NCBI RefSeq assembly: GCF_018614655.1
Contig: NZ_JAGGOG010000030.1
Location: 1 to 51,707, forward strand
Direction of reading: 5' to 3'
Length of the DNA stretch: 51,707 bases
Source: Pseudomonas fluorescens
Lineage (GTDB): Bacteria > Pseudomonadota > Gammaproteobacteria > Pseudomonadales > Pseudomonadaceae
The position numbers and the translations under genes are program-made. The notes under the pieces were generated by a model. The model saw nothing but the letters and a program-made list of their open reading frames with translations. It was not told the DNA's origin and made no database searches. Position 1 is the stretch's first letter; each line of letters starts with the position of its first letter. Below are positions 19,598 through 30,081 of the stretch, piece by piece.

Positions 19598-21088
19598 TCA
19601 ATGAGGTGGCGAATCGACGACGGTTTTGCAACCAGGTTCGATTTCCGGAGGGCGATTTTGCGGGTAGGTATCCGGTAGGACATTAACCTGAGTGGAAGCG
19701 ACAACGCCATCAGCGAATGTGGCCTCAACAAAGCTGGCGGACCATCCCTGTAATGGCACACTAAGTGGGACTTGTATGTGGCGGTTGTAATTATGAATTT
19801 CCGTACCCACATATCGAGTTCCACACGGGAAACGAAAATCACGAGCTAAAGGGTTGACCGCGACCCACTGAACCAGTTTAACCGGCTCTTCTGAAAAGTG
19901 AACGGAGAGCATTTTATTAGGCCCATCCGACTTCATTTCTGACGAAATTTTAGGCAGCGTCCGACCTGCTTGCAAACGATTAACTAGGTCAATCAGTACA
20001 GGTACACTAAATTTTTTAATATCATGGCCAGTATTGGGGATAACGCGCAGTGTTTTTTCGCCTGGCAATCTGTCAAAATAAAACCGTGTGTTATCCGGAA
20101 TGAAAAACTCATCATTACCAGAGTTAACGATATACTTGGGGATTTCCAACCTCTCGGCGTAGGCGCTGTTCAGATAGCGCAGAGGGTCTTCCACTCTCTC
20201 CAACTTATCGAAATTTTCAGTGTTGCGTTGTTGAGTGATGCCTTCTTGCTGGTAATCCTTGAAAGCCAGCGGCCAACTTTTACCGTAGACCCGGTAGGTG
20301 TGATTGAGTACATTATTCATGTCGAGAATATCTATTACTAATGGTGCTAAAGCAATGATGCGTTTGTCCGCGATGGCTGCCAACCATGCAGCCCAGGCAC
20401 GCTTGGAAGCACCGGAAGCAAGAAACTGATCGATTTCCCATTGTTTGAGTTCTTTCTCAGCCAAATCCATGGTTTTAATAAAAACTTCCATCATTGGCAC
20501 ATGCAGTGATGTGAAAGTATTTTCTTCAGGATTTTTGAGGAAGAACGCCCAGCTATGAGCAACCGCACTGTCTTCGCGCCGGGGAAGATTGTCATCGGTG
20601 AAGGTTAGATACTGATTAGGAGTATCACTGACGGTAATGGCGATGGTGCGAGTTTTGCGTACAATATCGAGTAGCATTTCTTGAGTGAAATTTGTGGGAG
20701 GAGAGGTCCTCCCATTTGGCCCAGGTATATTAGTGCCGTTATTGCCAATCAATAATGCTTTTCCAGTTAAGGCATTATCTGGAATGTAAATTTCAACATC
20801 ATGATACCAATTATCATTTTTAACTATCCCCGCAGGCGACCACGCCTGAGAGTTTAGTTTAAAACGACGAAGCTGAACACCCTCGAACTGCTTAGTACCC
20901 TGTGCGGTATAACTTAATGGTTTTGCGGCCTGCTCCTGCTTATAACAATTCAAAGCTTCGCTGAAATTTTGGCTGACAGCTTCAAAGCACGCTTGAGCGG
21001 AGCCGGGCGCTGACGCATTTGCATTTTCACTAAAGATAACCGGCAGCACCAAGGCGGCTTGTAAAAGTAAGACAAATTGTGACGGCAT
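19598..21088 (-). CDS. PhoPQ-activated pathogenicity-related protein (PqaA-like), secreted
   Basis: 496 aa. The start is MPSQFVLLLQAALVLPVIF with gaggag about ten bases upstream; the longer upstream frame lacks this. A signal peptide (cleavage near residues 24-28) predicts export. The family (PF10142) is alpha/beta-hydrolase-like: ALLIGNNGTN and an FLASGASKRAWAAWLAA segment with the nucleophile elbow GASKR, then DKRIIALAPLVIDILDMN, IVNSGNDEFFIPDNTRFYFD and IPNTGHDI, which gives plausible Ser-Asp-His positions. In Salmonella PqaA is PhoP-induced and linked to antimicrobial-peptide resistance; the biochemical role is unproven. It looks intact and is among the few old genes not hit by an insertion. 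Confidence 0.88.
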   Translation of the reverse strand: MPSQFVLLLQAALVLPVIFSENANASAPGSAQACFEAVSQNFSEALNCYKQEQAAKPLSYTAQGTKQFEGVQLRRFKLNSQAWSPAGIVKNDNWYHDVEIYIPDNALTGKALLIGNNGTNIPGPNGRTSPPTNFTQEMLLDIVRKTRTIAITVSDTPNQYLTFTDDNLPRREDSAVAHSWAFFLKNPEENTFTSLHVPMMEVFIKTMDLAEKELKQWEIDQFLASGASKRAWAAWLAAIADKRIIALAPLVIDILDMNNVLNHTYRVYGKSWPLAFKDYQQEGITQQRNTENFDKLERVEDPLRYLNSAYAERLEIPKYIVNSGNDEFFIPDNTRFYFDRLPGEKTLRVIPNTGHDIKKFSVPVLIDLVNRLQAGRTLPKISSEMKSDGPNKMLSVHFSEEPVKLVQWVAVNPLARDFRFPCGTRYVGTEIHNYNRHIQVPLSVPLQGWSASFVEATFADGVVASTQVNVLPDTYPQNRPPEIEPGCKTVVDSPPH

Positions 21089-21635
21089 AGTTTGGTTCTC
21101 CTCTTGGAAAGATGATTTGGTATTTTGGCAGTCTAATACTCTAAGATGCAACACTCAGCACTAGGAATTGACAATACAACTAATGCACCTGTCGGTAATA
21201 CTAAGTAATCCGGTTGTCGAGCGTATTCAGGTATGTGGTCGCAGTATAAATTTATCGGGGCGTTGGAGTCCTGTCTTTCATGGGCCTCGTTCAAATAACG
21301 TCTACGTGCATGCGAAGGTAGGCGCGAATGACTCAAGCAGATAGCCGTAGGATTTTATGAGGATGAGGTACTGGCGAGAAATCAGCCCATGTGGGCAAAA
21401 AAAACCGCCATACACCGAGGAGTTTTATGGAGGGTTAACCATGGCACCGAACACCTACCTTAGCCCAACGAGCTATATTTGCTAGCATCAAATGTGTCTC
21501 GACATTTCTCATTCTAGTTGTTAGTGTCATTCAGATATGCTGACAGATCTGCCACTAATGAATGTGTCAGCCTCCAAAACTATTAGAAGAGGAGGGGTAA
21601 CGATAACTCACAGGCGCCCCCCCCCATTCCGTCCC

Positions 21636-22133
21636 TTACCAGCTCATCCGTTTGAGGATCGGGTTACCGGCCAAATGATGTTTCACCACCGCCGCCAAAT
21701 GCAAAATCAACAAAGCAGCGAGGGCGATGCAGGCATAACTATGGGCGACATGGAAAAACTCAATCAATTGCGGATCTTTGAGTGGCTGAGGGATCAGAAA
21801 AATATTGAAGATATTAATATCCCTGTCCATCATCAGCACGCCGGATACGAGTACGGCGAAGGTAGTCAAATAAATAAGACTGTGCGCGATCAAAGCGATC
21901 CAGGCTGTATTGGATTTTTTCTTAATTACATTGCGCGTGAGCGCAAGATAAATACGAATAATAAAAAAAGGAATTAATACGGTAGTAATCGAGACGTTAA
22001 AAAACTCAACCAGCTCGCGAAGAGAATCGGGGAGACCGACGAATGCGGTGAAAAAGCCACTGGCTGTAGCCCACAAAATTATCGCCGCTGAAAACCAATG
22101 GAGGAATATTTGCAACTTCGAGTAGGGTGTCAT
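21636..22133 (-). CDS. Cytochrome b561
   Basis: 165-aa inner-membrane di-heme electron carrier. Four hydrophobic helices are visible, with heme-ligand candidates His12 (IFLHWF), IAHSLIYL, FFHVAHSYAC and LHLAAVVKHH. The start is ATG 22133 (MTPYSKLQIFLHW), with GGAG six bases upstream; the longer frame would begin at a TTG. Bacterial b561 proteins such as CybB oxidise ubiquinol, for example to reduce superoxide. It lies on the same strand as the PqaA-like gene 550 bp downstream but is probably a separate unit. Confidence 0.9.
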   Translation of the reverse strand: MTPYSKLQIFLHWFSAAIILWATASGFFTAFVGLPDSLRELVEFFNVSITTVLIPFFIIRIYLALTRNVIKKKSNTAWIALIAHSLIYLTTFAVLVSGVLMMDRDINIFNIFLIPQPLKDPQLIEFFHVAHSYACIALAALLILHLAAVVKHHLAGNPILKRMSW

Positions 22134-22896
22134 TTCAGACTCCAAATTAAATTATGAGTTAAGATACGGCGCGCACTTGTGCATCCGCCGCCTAGGTAAA
22201 TGAATAAAATTAGCAGGTGGCTAGTTTTTGCTTCGAATATAGGCAAGCCGATTTGCTCACAGAAAATAAGGCAAACAATGTAGGCGGAAAGGTGCCACTC
22301 CGCGGCCAGCCACCTGCGCTCAATAAGCGCTGCCTAAGATTGAAAGCACTCAACACTAAATCAAAAAAGATATCAGCGAGCCAATAAGCTTGGCAGTCAT
22401 TAATCAATAAGTATCTAGGAATTGTCTTAATACAAATTGGTTGTGTGTCAAGTCAGGTGTTCGCGAACACTTTCAGCTGCTGGAGCGAGGCCATAAAAAA
22501 AGCGGAGCTGGTAATGAGTCGTATTCTTATATAGTTGAATCCAATTTCATGCGCTCAGTCTATTAAGCGATAAGAAAATTGATGATATCAGGGTCGGAAA
22601 AACACTGAAGGTGCCCGCTCATGCTGGCCCGGCACCACACAAGCAACGTGCATGGCGTACTCGGGCTGGGGGGGGGGGGGGGGGGGGGCTGCGATTCCAT
22701 GTCAAATTGACAAAGCATGGGACAAAGCGATTGACTGGTCAGCGAGGCCTGAAAGGCTTTTACGGTTGCTCAGTAATTGCGTAATATCCAGTGCTGCATC
22801 TAATGCTTGAGGCTTGTCTTAAAAAAAAGCTATTTGTTGCATATTCCGAGAGTGTAGTAAAATACTTACTAACTCATATCATCTGCTGGCAAGCTC
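22134..22896. other. Intergenic region with poly-G tract
   Basis: Divergent promoter region between cytochrome b561 and the response regulator. It contains a 21-G run at 22668-22688 and no supported gene; a 65-codon frame at 22210-22407 has no motif. Confidence 0.5.
22668..22688 (+). repeat. Poly-G tract of 21 bases
   Basis: A homopolymer about 208 bp upstream of the response regulator ATG at 22897. Tracts of this length are prone to slippage and could vary promoter spacing if the promoter lies there. Confidence 0.85.
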
Positions 22897-23532
22897 ATGG
22901 ATAACCGCGTAATAATCGTCGACGATCATCCGGTAGTGCGCATGGCGGTTCGCTACCTAGTGGAACGCGAGGGTTACAAAGTCGTCGGAGAAGCCGAGGA
23001 TGGCGCTCAGGCATTGAATCTCATACATGAGCTACAGCCGGGAACGGTGATACTCGATATTGGTCTTCCAAAAGTCGATGGCATAGCGGTGCTCAATGGT
23101 ATAGGGGTGTTACGCTTGCCTGTGAAATTCATTGTGCTAACTGCTCAAGTTTCCAATTATATCGCAAAGCGCTGCATGGAAGCAGGGGGGCATGGTTTTG
23201 TGAGCAAGCACGATGATTTGCGTGAGTTGGTCAACGCTCTCCAGTCTGTGAAAAATGGTGACCATTATTACTCAGAGAGCACTCTGCTTCTCACTCGGCA
23301 CGAAGTTAGCGTGCATCGGGGCGAAGAGCTTTTAAAGACCCTTTCTATCCGCGAGCTTGGTGTGCTTCAGCTGCTGGTCCAGGGTCTGAGCAATCAGCAA
23401 ATCTCAGAGCGTATGCTGCTGAGCAGCACCAATATCAATGCATATAAAACCAGGCTCCTGATCAAACTGAACGCAAGCTCCCTTGTTGATCTCTATGATT
23501 TGGCCAGGCGCAATGGGTTGGCCGAATCGTAG
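22897..23532 (+). CDS. NarL/FixJ-family response regulator (BvgA/EvgA-like)
   Basis: 211 aa. The receiver domain has the acidic pair D9/D10, phospho-acceptor D54 (VILDIGLP), T82 and K104. The C-terminal LuxR-type helix-turn-helix (LSIRELGVLQLLVQGLSNQQISERMLLSSTNINAYKTRLLIKL) lies at about 148-195. It is a transcription factor phosphorylated by a sensor kinase. The best partner is the BvgS-like kinase at 30467, as BvgA/BvgS-type pairs are normally adjacent and the gap is filled with insertions. Its stop codon directly abuts the stop of the convergent regulator at 23533. Confidence 0.92.
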   Translation: MDNRVIIVDDHPVVRMAVRYLVEREGYKVVGEAEDGAQALNLIHELQPGTVILDIGLPKVDGIAVLNGIGVLRLPVKFIVLTAQVSNYIAKRCMEAGGHGFVSKHDDLRELVNALQSVKNGDHYYSESTLLLTRHEVSVHRGEELLKTLSIRELGVLQLLVQGLSNQQISERMLLSSTNINAYKTRLLIKLNASSLVDLYDLARRNGLAES

Positions 23533-24228
23533 TCAAAAATCCTTGAGGTCCAAATGTAGCTTGAACAGCTCAGTATCTGTGCGAACGTTTAGTTTGCGTA
23601 GTGCTGCCTGTTTTTGACCACTAATAGTCTTTCGGCTACGAAGAAATTTGCCGGCGATTTGAGATACTGACATTCCTTCCAAGCAGCAGCGCAGCACTTC
23701 GCGCTCTTTGGGGGATAATGCAGGGTAATCTGTTAGCGCCCCAATGTTGTTTGAGGGGGCGCCGTCTTCAGCGGGTGCGACTGAGGTGATTGGTGTGGAA
23801 TCAAGCTCTGCAGCCATGGATGGTGAAAGATACAAGTGCTCCTGGGCCACGATTCGGATCGCTCGCATCAACTCTTCAGTTTCTTGAGACTTTCCAAAAA
23901 AGCCATTAGCCCCAGCACGAATAGCCATGTTAACCGTAGCGGGACGCTCCACGGATGAAAAAATCAGGATTCGCATTTCTGGGTAATGGCTACGCAGTAG
24001 CTGAATCAGCCGCAGACCATCTAGCTCCCCCTCGCTCAGCTGATAGTCAAGAACCAATAGGTCTGCCCTTTCTCGGCGTAAGCCCTCAAGCAGTTCTGCA
24101 CTACCTGCGTATACACCTGTTACGCGGAAATCAGACTCGGTGGAGAGTCTGATTTTCAGCGCTTCTCGAATCAGAGCGTGATCATCGAGCAGAGCAATCT
24201 GCAGAGGGGAAACGATCGACCACTTCAT
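23533..24228 (-). CDS. NarL/RcsB-type response regulator
   Basis: 231 aa. The start is MKWSIVSPLQIALLDDH with GGAG eight bases upstream; the longer frame to 24282 lacks a site. The receiver domain has D15/D16 and phospho-acceptor D61 (LLVLDYQLSEGELDG); the conserved Lys is in GFFGKS. The LuxR-type helix-turn-helix (LSPKEREVLRCCLEGMSVSQIAGKFLRSRKTISGQKQAALRKL) is at the C-terminus. It is convergent with the BvgA-like gene. Two regulators beside one BvgS-type kinase suggest a branched phosphorelay. Confidence 0.92.
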   Translation of the reverse strand: MKWSIVSPLQIALLDDHALIREALKIRLSTESDFRVTGVYAGSAELLEGLRRERADLLVLDYQLSEGELDGLRLIQLLRSHYPEMRILIFSSVERPATVNMAIRAGANGFFGKSQETEELMRAIRIVAQEHLYLSPSMAAELDSTPITSVAPAEDGAPSNNIGALTDYPALSPKEREVLRCCLEGMSVSQIAGKFLRSRKTISGQKQAALRKLNVRTDTELFKLHLDLKDF

Positions 24229-24808
24229 TTTCAGTACTCCAAAACGTAGATATCTGATTGCCGCTAAATCATGGCTCCACATTAACTCAAGTGAATAATC
24301 AAAGAAATATGAAAGTAAAGCGATACCCGAAAAAGGTTACTGAGGTGCCAGGTTCAAAATTTGTCCGTCACGATTACGGTTACTTTGGCGGAAATGACAC
24401 CCAAAAATTCCGGTCCAGAAGGGATTTGCACAGAGCTTCGGTAACATGATGTTGGATCTTTCGTCACCCGACGTGCAGCGAAAGCAAGTCGCCCAAGATT
24501 GTTCGTGATGCCCGTGGTCGCCAACGTCCAACCCCAACCCCAACCCCAACCCCAACCCCAACCCCAACCCCAGACTCTGGGATGCTCCGATCAACTTGCC
24601 GGGTCGTCGCGGCGAGTTGGGGGGGGGGGCGATATGCATCGCTCATGCGGAAAAGCGTCGTTTACCCACCTGATTGGCGAGCTTGGTGCACGGTTCCCGG
24701 GGGGGGGGCAGGCGCGCAACTCGCCCATACCCATCAGCTGTTTTCAAGCGGTCTACAGGTTTGACAATGCGAACAGCGTGGTCAGTTCAGCCGTGTTTTT
24801 CATCAGTC
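24229..24808. other. Intergenic region rich in simple repeats
   Basis: Holds the CCAACC array (24528-24571) and G runs of 11 (24619-24629) and 10 (24699-24708). No gene is supported; frames across the array encode only low-complexity Gly-Leu or Pro-Gln stretches. Confidence 0.5.
24528..24571 (+). repeat. Hexamer array CCAACC x7 (GGTTGG on minus)
   Basis: Seven exact units from 24528 to 24569 followed by cc. The minus strand is G-rich in a telomere-like pattern that could fold into a G-quadruplex. Confidence 0.9.
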
Positions 24809-24966
24809 TGCGGATCCCACGGCCATCCGGCCATCGACTCCACCGCCATCCGCCCCCCCCATCCACGTACATCCGGCCATCCCCAAGGCAGGCAGCAACG
24901 CAGGATTAATTCACGGCCATCGACCTCTTTTATCGAAGCAGAGAGGTCGTCGGGGAGCGGTTATCC

Positions 24967-26187
24967 ATGCGTAAGATTCGAGAAGTATTGTCTCTCAAAT
25001 TTGAGCTCGGCCTATTTACCCACCAGGTCGCTGTCAGCTTGCAAGTGGGTCGAGCCAGCGTCGGTGACTACCTCAATCGTTTGGCTGTCAGCGGCCTGAC
25101 TTGGTCCTCTGCACTGACCGACGCCGAGCTACAACGATGTCTGTTTCCGCCGGCGTCGACGGTTCCCCACAACCAGCGTCCGATGCCCGACTGGTCATGG
25201 GCTCATGCCGAGTTACGTCGCCCCGGCGTCACCCTGGCCCTGCTTTGGCAAGAGTACCGGCTCAGCCAACCGCAAGGCTTCCAATACACCTGGTACTGCG
25301 AGCACTGCCGCCTCAGGGCCGCGAAGATCGATGTGGTCATGCGCCAGGAACACCGTGCCGGTGAAAAGCTGTTCGTCGATGATGCTGGCCAAACTGTGGT
25401 GGTTGTCGACCGGCGTACCGGCGAAATCCGTCAGGCGCAGATCTTTCGTCGCCGTGCTGGGCGCCTCCAGCTACACCTTTGCTGAGGCCACTTGGTTGCA
25501 ACAACTGCCGACTGGCTGGGCTCGCATGCGCGCTGCTTCGCTTTCCTCACTGGGACGTCGGAGATACCGGTGCCGGACAATCTGCGCAGCGGCGTCACCC
25601 AAGCGCATCGCCACGAGCCGGACATCAACCCCTGCTACCGGATCTGGCCGAGCACTACGGCGTTGCGGTGCTGCCTGCTCGCTCGCGTAAACCCAAGGAT
25701 AAAGCCAGGGTCGAAGTCGGCGTGCAAGTGGTCGAGCGCTGGATCCTCGCAGCGCTGCGCAACCGCCAGTTGTTCTCCTTGGGCGAACTCAGCACGGTCA
25801 TCGGCGTACTACTTGAACGCCTCAACCATCGGCCCTTCAAAAAGCTGCCCGGCTTGCGCCGCTCAGCCTTCGAGGCCATCGACCAACCGGCGCTGCAACC
25901 GCTGCCGGAGCATCCTTGCGTCTACGCCGAGTGGAAAAAAGTACGGGTGCACATCGACTATCACGTCGAGGTCGACGGTCACTACTACTCGGTGCCGCAC
26001 CAAGTTGGTGAAGCACCAACTCGAAGTACGTCTGACCGCGCAGACCGTTGAGTGCTTCCATACCAACCAGCGCGTGGCCAGCCATCTGCGCTCGCCGCAC
26101 AAAGGCCGCCACACCACCCAGACCGAGCACATGCCCAAGAGCCACCGGGAACATGCCGAGTGGACACCGCAACGGCTGATCCGCTGA
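24967..26187 (+). pseudogene. istA: IS21 transposase IstA, frameshifted
   Basis: Starts MRKIREVLSLKFELGLFTHQ with the N-terminal helix-turn-helix, then the core (RPMPDWSWAHAELRRPGVTL; KLFVDDAGQTVVVVD). A frameshift near 25445 breaks FVAVLGASSYTFAEATW. The later part (KARVEVGVQVVERWILAALRNR, RPFKKLPGLRRSAF, VHIDYHVEVDGHYYSVPH) is in another frame to about 26010. A third frame ends HREHAEWTPQRLIR at TGA 26185-26187. IstA is the DDE transposase of IS21; this copy is dead. Confidence 0.88.
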
Positions 26188-26218
26188 GCAGAGCAGGCGG
26201 GGCCCAACACTGCTGGCG

Positions 26219-26516
26219 TCATTGATGGCGGGTTATGCCAAGACCGATTTTGATCCTCGACGACTGGGGCCAGGCGCCGTTTACCGCTGCGCAACGGCGC
26301 GACATGCTGGCGCTGTCGGATGACCGCTATGGCCAGCGCTCGACACTGGTGACCAGCCAAATGCCGGTAGACAGATGGCATGCGCTGATCGGCGATCCGA
26401 CCTTGGGTGACGCGATCCTCGACCGACTGGTGCACAACGTTTATCGGATCGAACTGAAGGGCGAATCGATGCGCAGACGCGCAACGAAATTGACGACGAC
26501 GGGCACTTCAATCTAA
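26219..26516 (+). pseudogene. istB: IS21 helper ATPase IstB, 5'-truncated
   Basis: Only the C-terminal third remains: ILILDDWGQAPFTAAQRRDM (Walker B), DDRYGQRSTLVTSQMPVDRW (sensor 1 region) and DAILDRLVHNVYRIELKGES. The Walker A part is missing, so there was a deletion between istA and this point. IstB is the AAA+ helper of IstA. Confidence 0.85.
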
Positions 26517-26758
26517 CAATGCGAACCTGCGTCGCTGCGCTCCGACTGCCTGGCCGGATGAGCGTGGAGCGGTGGCCGGATGTTGGTGGGCTGAGTGGCC
26601 GGATGGCGTGGAATGCGCAATCAGTCCACCAAAGCGCGCTTTCACATAACCCAAATGCCGCTTGATCGTAAGCAATGGCGTGGGCGCCCGCCCATAATCG
26701 CCTCGCTGTGCCAGGGTGAGTGGCGTCACCATCCACTTGCTCGAAGGGGTAATCAGCC

Positions 26759-27721
26759 ATGGAAATCAGAACTGTTGGTATCGACTTTGCAAAAAAACGT
26801 AATTCCAGATTCATGGCATGAACGGGCGAGGCAACCCCCTGTTGCGCAAGCAACTGAAGCGCGATCAGGTGGCAGTGTTTTTTGCCAACCTGCCGCCTTG
26901 CCTGATCGGCATAGAAGCTTGTAGCAGTGCTCACTACTGGGCCCGTAAGCTTGAAACGCTTGGCCATACCGTGCGACTCATGGCCCCGCAATTCGTCAAA
27001 CCCCTATGTCAAGAGCAACAAGAATGATGCAGCAGTCTGTATTGGCCTTGCATCGTGCGAGTCAGGGAATCGTGAGGGCGCGTACAGCCCAGGCCAATCA
27101 GATCCAAGGGCTGCTGGCTGAGTTTGGTCTGGTTGTGCCGCACGGAATCGCTCACATTGCTACAAGGCTCCCGAGCGTAATCGAAGGCGCGGCCAATGAG
27201 CTGCCGGTCTCGTTCCGTCAACTTATTGAGCGACTGATCGAGCACTTCAAAGTGCTGGATACAGAGGTTGAGGAGCTTGAAGCGCAAATCAAGGCGTGGC
27301 ACCGGGCCGACGAAATCAGCCGCCAATTAGAAAGGATACCGGGCATTGGCCCGCAAACTGCCAATGCGTTAGTCGCCTCGATCGGCGATGCAAAGAACTT
27401 TAAAAACGGACGGCAATTGGCTGCCTGGTTAGGCCTCGTGCCTCGGCAGCACTCCAGCTGTGGACGCCGACGTTGCTAGGCATGAGCAAACGCGGAGATG
27501 CGTACCTACGAACCTTGATGATTCACGGCTCCCGCTCAGTGATCTATCGGGCCGGCCAGAAAAACGATCCCAATAGCTGGCTGGTCAAGCTAATCAACCG
27601 GCGCAATATCAATATCGCTGCCGTGGCCTTGGCCCACAAGACAGCCATGATCGTTTGGGCCTTACTAACCCACAAAAGCGAGTACCAACCGGATTATCGG
27701 CATCCACTCCTAACTGCTTAG
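26759..27721 (+). pseudogene. IS1111-type (IS110 family) transposase, frameshifted and deleted
   Basis: N-terminus MEIRTVGIDFAK at 26759, then NGRGNPLLRKQLKRDQ, CLIGIEACSSAHYWARKLE and KSNKNDAA in different frames. About 25-30 residues are missing before VLALHRASQGIVRARTAQ. The frame 27006-27479 holds RIPGIGPQTANALVASIGDA and GRQLAAWLGLVPRQ. After a frameshift the catalytic-Ser end LGMSKRGDAYLRTLMIHGSRSV runs to 27721. It is a different subtype from the copy at 7207-8255. Confidence 0.88.
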
Positions 27722-28014
27722 ACGAGCCGTCGAAGCTTCACCGAACTAGATCACACCACCGATTGCACAGGCAGTCACTTAGTGATGGCAAGACAGGTAA
27801 GACCGCGGTCGGCACAACCCGCGTCGGACGAGGCGCTTCGAGTGCGTGTAAGCGACTGAGGCACTGACCAGCAGAACCCATCGGGGACAGCGAGCACGTC
27901 TCGTAGTGAAAGTCCGGATGTACGGGTGCAATCTTTACCTTCAAACCGTTTCGAAATGAAAGCTTGGCAAACAGGAGGGCGTCCATGTACGTCCGCCCAA
28001 CACCCTCTTGCTGA
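27722..28014. other. Non-coding tail of the IS1111 remnant
   Basis: No gene is supported. In IS1111-group elements the non-coding end after the transposase can encode the bridge RNA; stem-like segments (for example gtgaaagtccggatgtacgg) are present, but I cannot fold or align them here. Confidence 0.3.
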
Positions 28015-28525
28015 TCAGACCTTCGCCTGCTTCATCCATTGATTGACCCGCTCACAGTCAAATGCCGCCGGCTCAAATACTTCGCCGTACCAGTCTGCGA
28101 TGTCGTCGTGTTCTGAATGCTTGGGGTCTGCCATGGCTTCTCGAGAACCCTCGGAACCCGGCGCCCCACCTACGTCTTACGGTGGCCTGGCATTGGCGCC
28201 CTCATGCAATACGGAAGTTGAGGGGTAGTGATCGCGGGTGACCTTTTCTCGACTTTGATTCGGTGATCCTAGCTGTCACCAAAGTCGTAAAGATAGTCAA
28301 ACCTCTTTTTACCGACCAGCGCTTTGACCAATGTCTTGCGAGCTTCTGGATTCACCGGCGGCCTCCAGTCATCAGGATCGGGAGTCCCGTATTTCTCACC
28401 GGCTATTTCAAACTCATGAAAATGACTGTCGCTCTAGCCCATCACGACTTGAATCACGTGATGCAGCTTGCCCAGGGAAGTGTTTTCAGGGATTACGAAA
28501 CGAGATCGTCGGTGTAATGGGGATG
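28015..28525 (-). pseudogene. Plasmid pRiA4b ORF-3 family protein, second damaged copy
   Basis: Nearly the same sequence as the copy at 15252-15799, but here the 5' end is cut off by the IS150-type element. Pieces are RFVIPENTSLGKLHHVIQVV, a stop, SDSHFHEFEIAGEKYG, FDYLYDFGDS, another stop, and the true C-terminus EHDDIADWYGEVFEPAAFD then CERVNQWMKQAKV ending at 28015. Together the two remnants cover the whole protein. Its IS66 host element is not seen beside this copy. Confidence 0.7.
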
Positions 28526-28545
28526 CGGATAAAAACTTGGACTGG

Positions 28546-30081
28546 TTATAATGCGATGCCCAGGCTATCGCGATACTCAATGGGGCTGAGAGCGCCGAGG
28601 GAAATCTTGTTTCGTTTCTCGTTGTACCCGCGAATGTATGATTCCAGGGCCTGAATGAACTGCTTGATGCTCGCTGGCTGCCAATTGCGAGGATAGAACA
28701 GTTCCGTTTCAACCTGCCGAAGAAGTCTTCACAAACTGCGTTGTCAGGCGAGCAGCTCTTGCGCGATATCAAACGAATCAGCTTCGCATCAGCGATACGC
28801 GATAATCAGCCGGGCCAGCGGCGGTGAGCGCCACGATCGAAGTGAACAACAGGCCGTTTATCGTGGCAAGCCAGCGTTTCAACGGCGGCTTCCAGCAGCG
28901 TGTTCACAAGCTCGGCGTCCGGACGCGTGCCGATCGAGCAACTGATGATCTTCCCATGCAGTCGATCATGGGGACAGGTAGACCTTGCCGGCCGGGATCT
29001 GGAACTCCGAGATGTCGGTCAGCCATTTCTCATTCGGAGCAGTAGCCGTGAAGTCCCGGTTAACGAGGTTTTCCGCCGCGGGACCAATCGCCCCGAGGTA
29101 GGAGTCGTAGCGACGGCGTTTCGGCGTGGCGACGACCAGGCGCTCCTGCTTTACAAGCGCTGCACCACCTTCTCTGACAGACGCCTGCGCGGTCTGCTCA
29201 GCGAAGCCTGCATCCGTCGGTACCGTAACAACGATGATTGCGCTCGAAAATGTCCGCCATGGCACGACGCACGTCGGTGCCTTTGGTGTATTTTTCCGCG
29301 ACCGGCATTCGGGTTCGATGATAGCAATAGGCGCTTCGGGCCAAGCCCGGCGCTTCAAGCAGCTCTGACAAGGAATACGTCTGCCTCAGGGCATCAGCCA
29401 GCAATGTCTTCTCCCGATTGGTCAGGAGTTGCCGATCGATGCCCGTCTCTTTTTTTTATGAGTTCATTCGCCTTCATCAACAGTTCGTGTTCAAGCTACA
29501 GACGACGCACGTCGAGCCGAAGAGATTCAAGTTGCGGCTGCAACTCTTCTCGTTCCGGTGACGATGGAGTTTCCTGTCGGCGCTTCAGGGATGCGGATGC
29601 CTCTGGGCCGAGTAACTGATTTTTCCAGTTGTACAAGGCCGGCCTGCACACGCCCAGCTTTGAGCCACGGCTTTCGCACTTTCTTGTCGCGTGCACAGCG
29701 CGATGTCGCGGCCTGCTTCATCGCGCGCGGGCGAGCCGGCCCGTCAGATCGACCGACGACACGCGTGCGCAGTTGGGGGGCAATTTGTGAATCCAGGCAC
29801 GCAACGCTTCCCGTGCGGGGTAGCCCAGCGCCTTGAGGGTGGAAGATGCAGCGCTCGTGGTCGAGAGAGTAGCCGACAGCCTTTTCCCTTTGGATCAGTG
29901 AGTACTTCGACTCGGAGGACACATCGTCACGTGACAGGTCGAGGCATCGCTCGTACTCTTCATACCAGCGCTTCAGAAAACTCTTCGTCGGGCAGCCCAA
30001 CTGATGAATCGTTGCCCCGGTGCGCTTCCCTAGTTTGATGCAGCGCTTGACTGCTCGGATACGGTCTTCGTATGAATACAT
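28546..30081 (-). pseudogene. IS3-family (IS150 group) orfA/orfB, multiply frameshifted
   Basis: OrfA starts at ATG 30081 (MYSYEDRIRAVKRCIKLGKR) with two helix-turn-helix segments (ATIHQLGCPTKSFLKRW) and ends with a coiled coil (about 29500-29560). OrfB pieces are SLSELLEAPGLARSAYCYH, RRAMADIFERNHRCYGTDGC, VVATPKRRRYDSYLG, APNEKWLTDISEFQIP and MSRKSCSPDNAVCEDFFGRLK, ending SPIEYRDSLGIAL at 28546. Several stops and shifts occur between pieces. This element cuts the pRiA4b ORF-3 copy and lies between the response regulators and the sensor kinase. Confidence 0.85.

Larger units (their letters stand above)
24809..26619 (+). mobile_element. IS21-family element, copy 1, internally deleted
   Basis: The ends are inverted repeats: TGCGGATCCCACGGCCATCC at the left (24809) and the reverse complement of tggcgtggaatgcgca at the right (26604-26619), both followed inward by CCATCCGGCCA-type repeats. 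At 1.8 kb it is shorter than usual IS21 elements because istB has lost its 5' part. A second copy starts at 50055. Confidence 0.75.

Noticed and set aside
24337..24909. Repetitive Gly-Leu, Gly-Val or Pro-Gln proteins across the hexamer array
   Set aside because: All frames through the CCAACC array are open only because of the repeat; no start, motif or neighbour supports a gene.
26508..26732. Minus-strand frame with IKRHLGYVKARFGGL as a transposase gene
   Set aside because: The short stretch resembles an IS5-type C-terminus but spans only some 25 codons next to the IS21 right end; at most it is a scrap of an older insertion.
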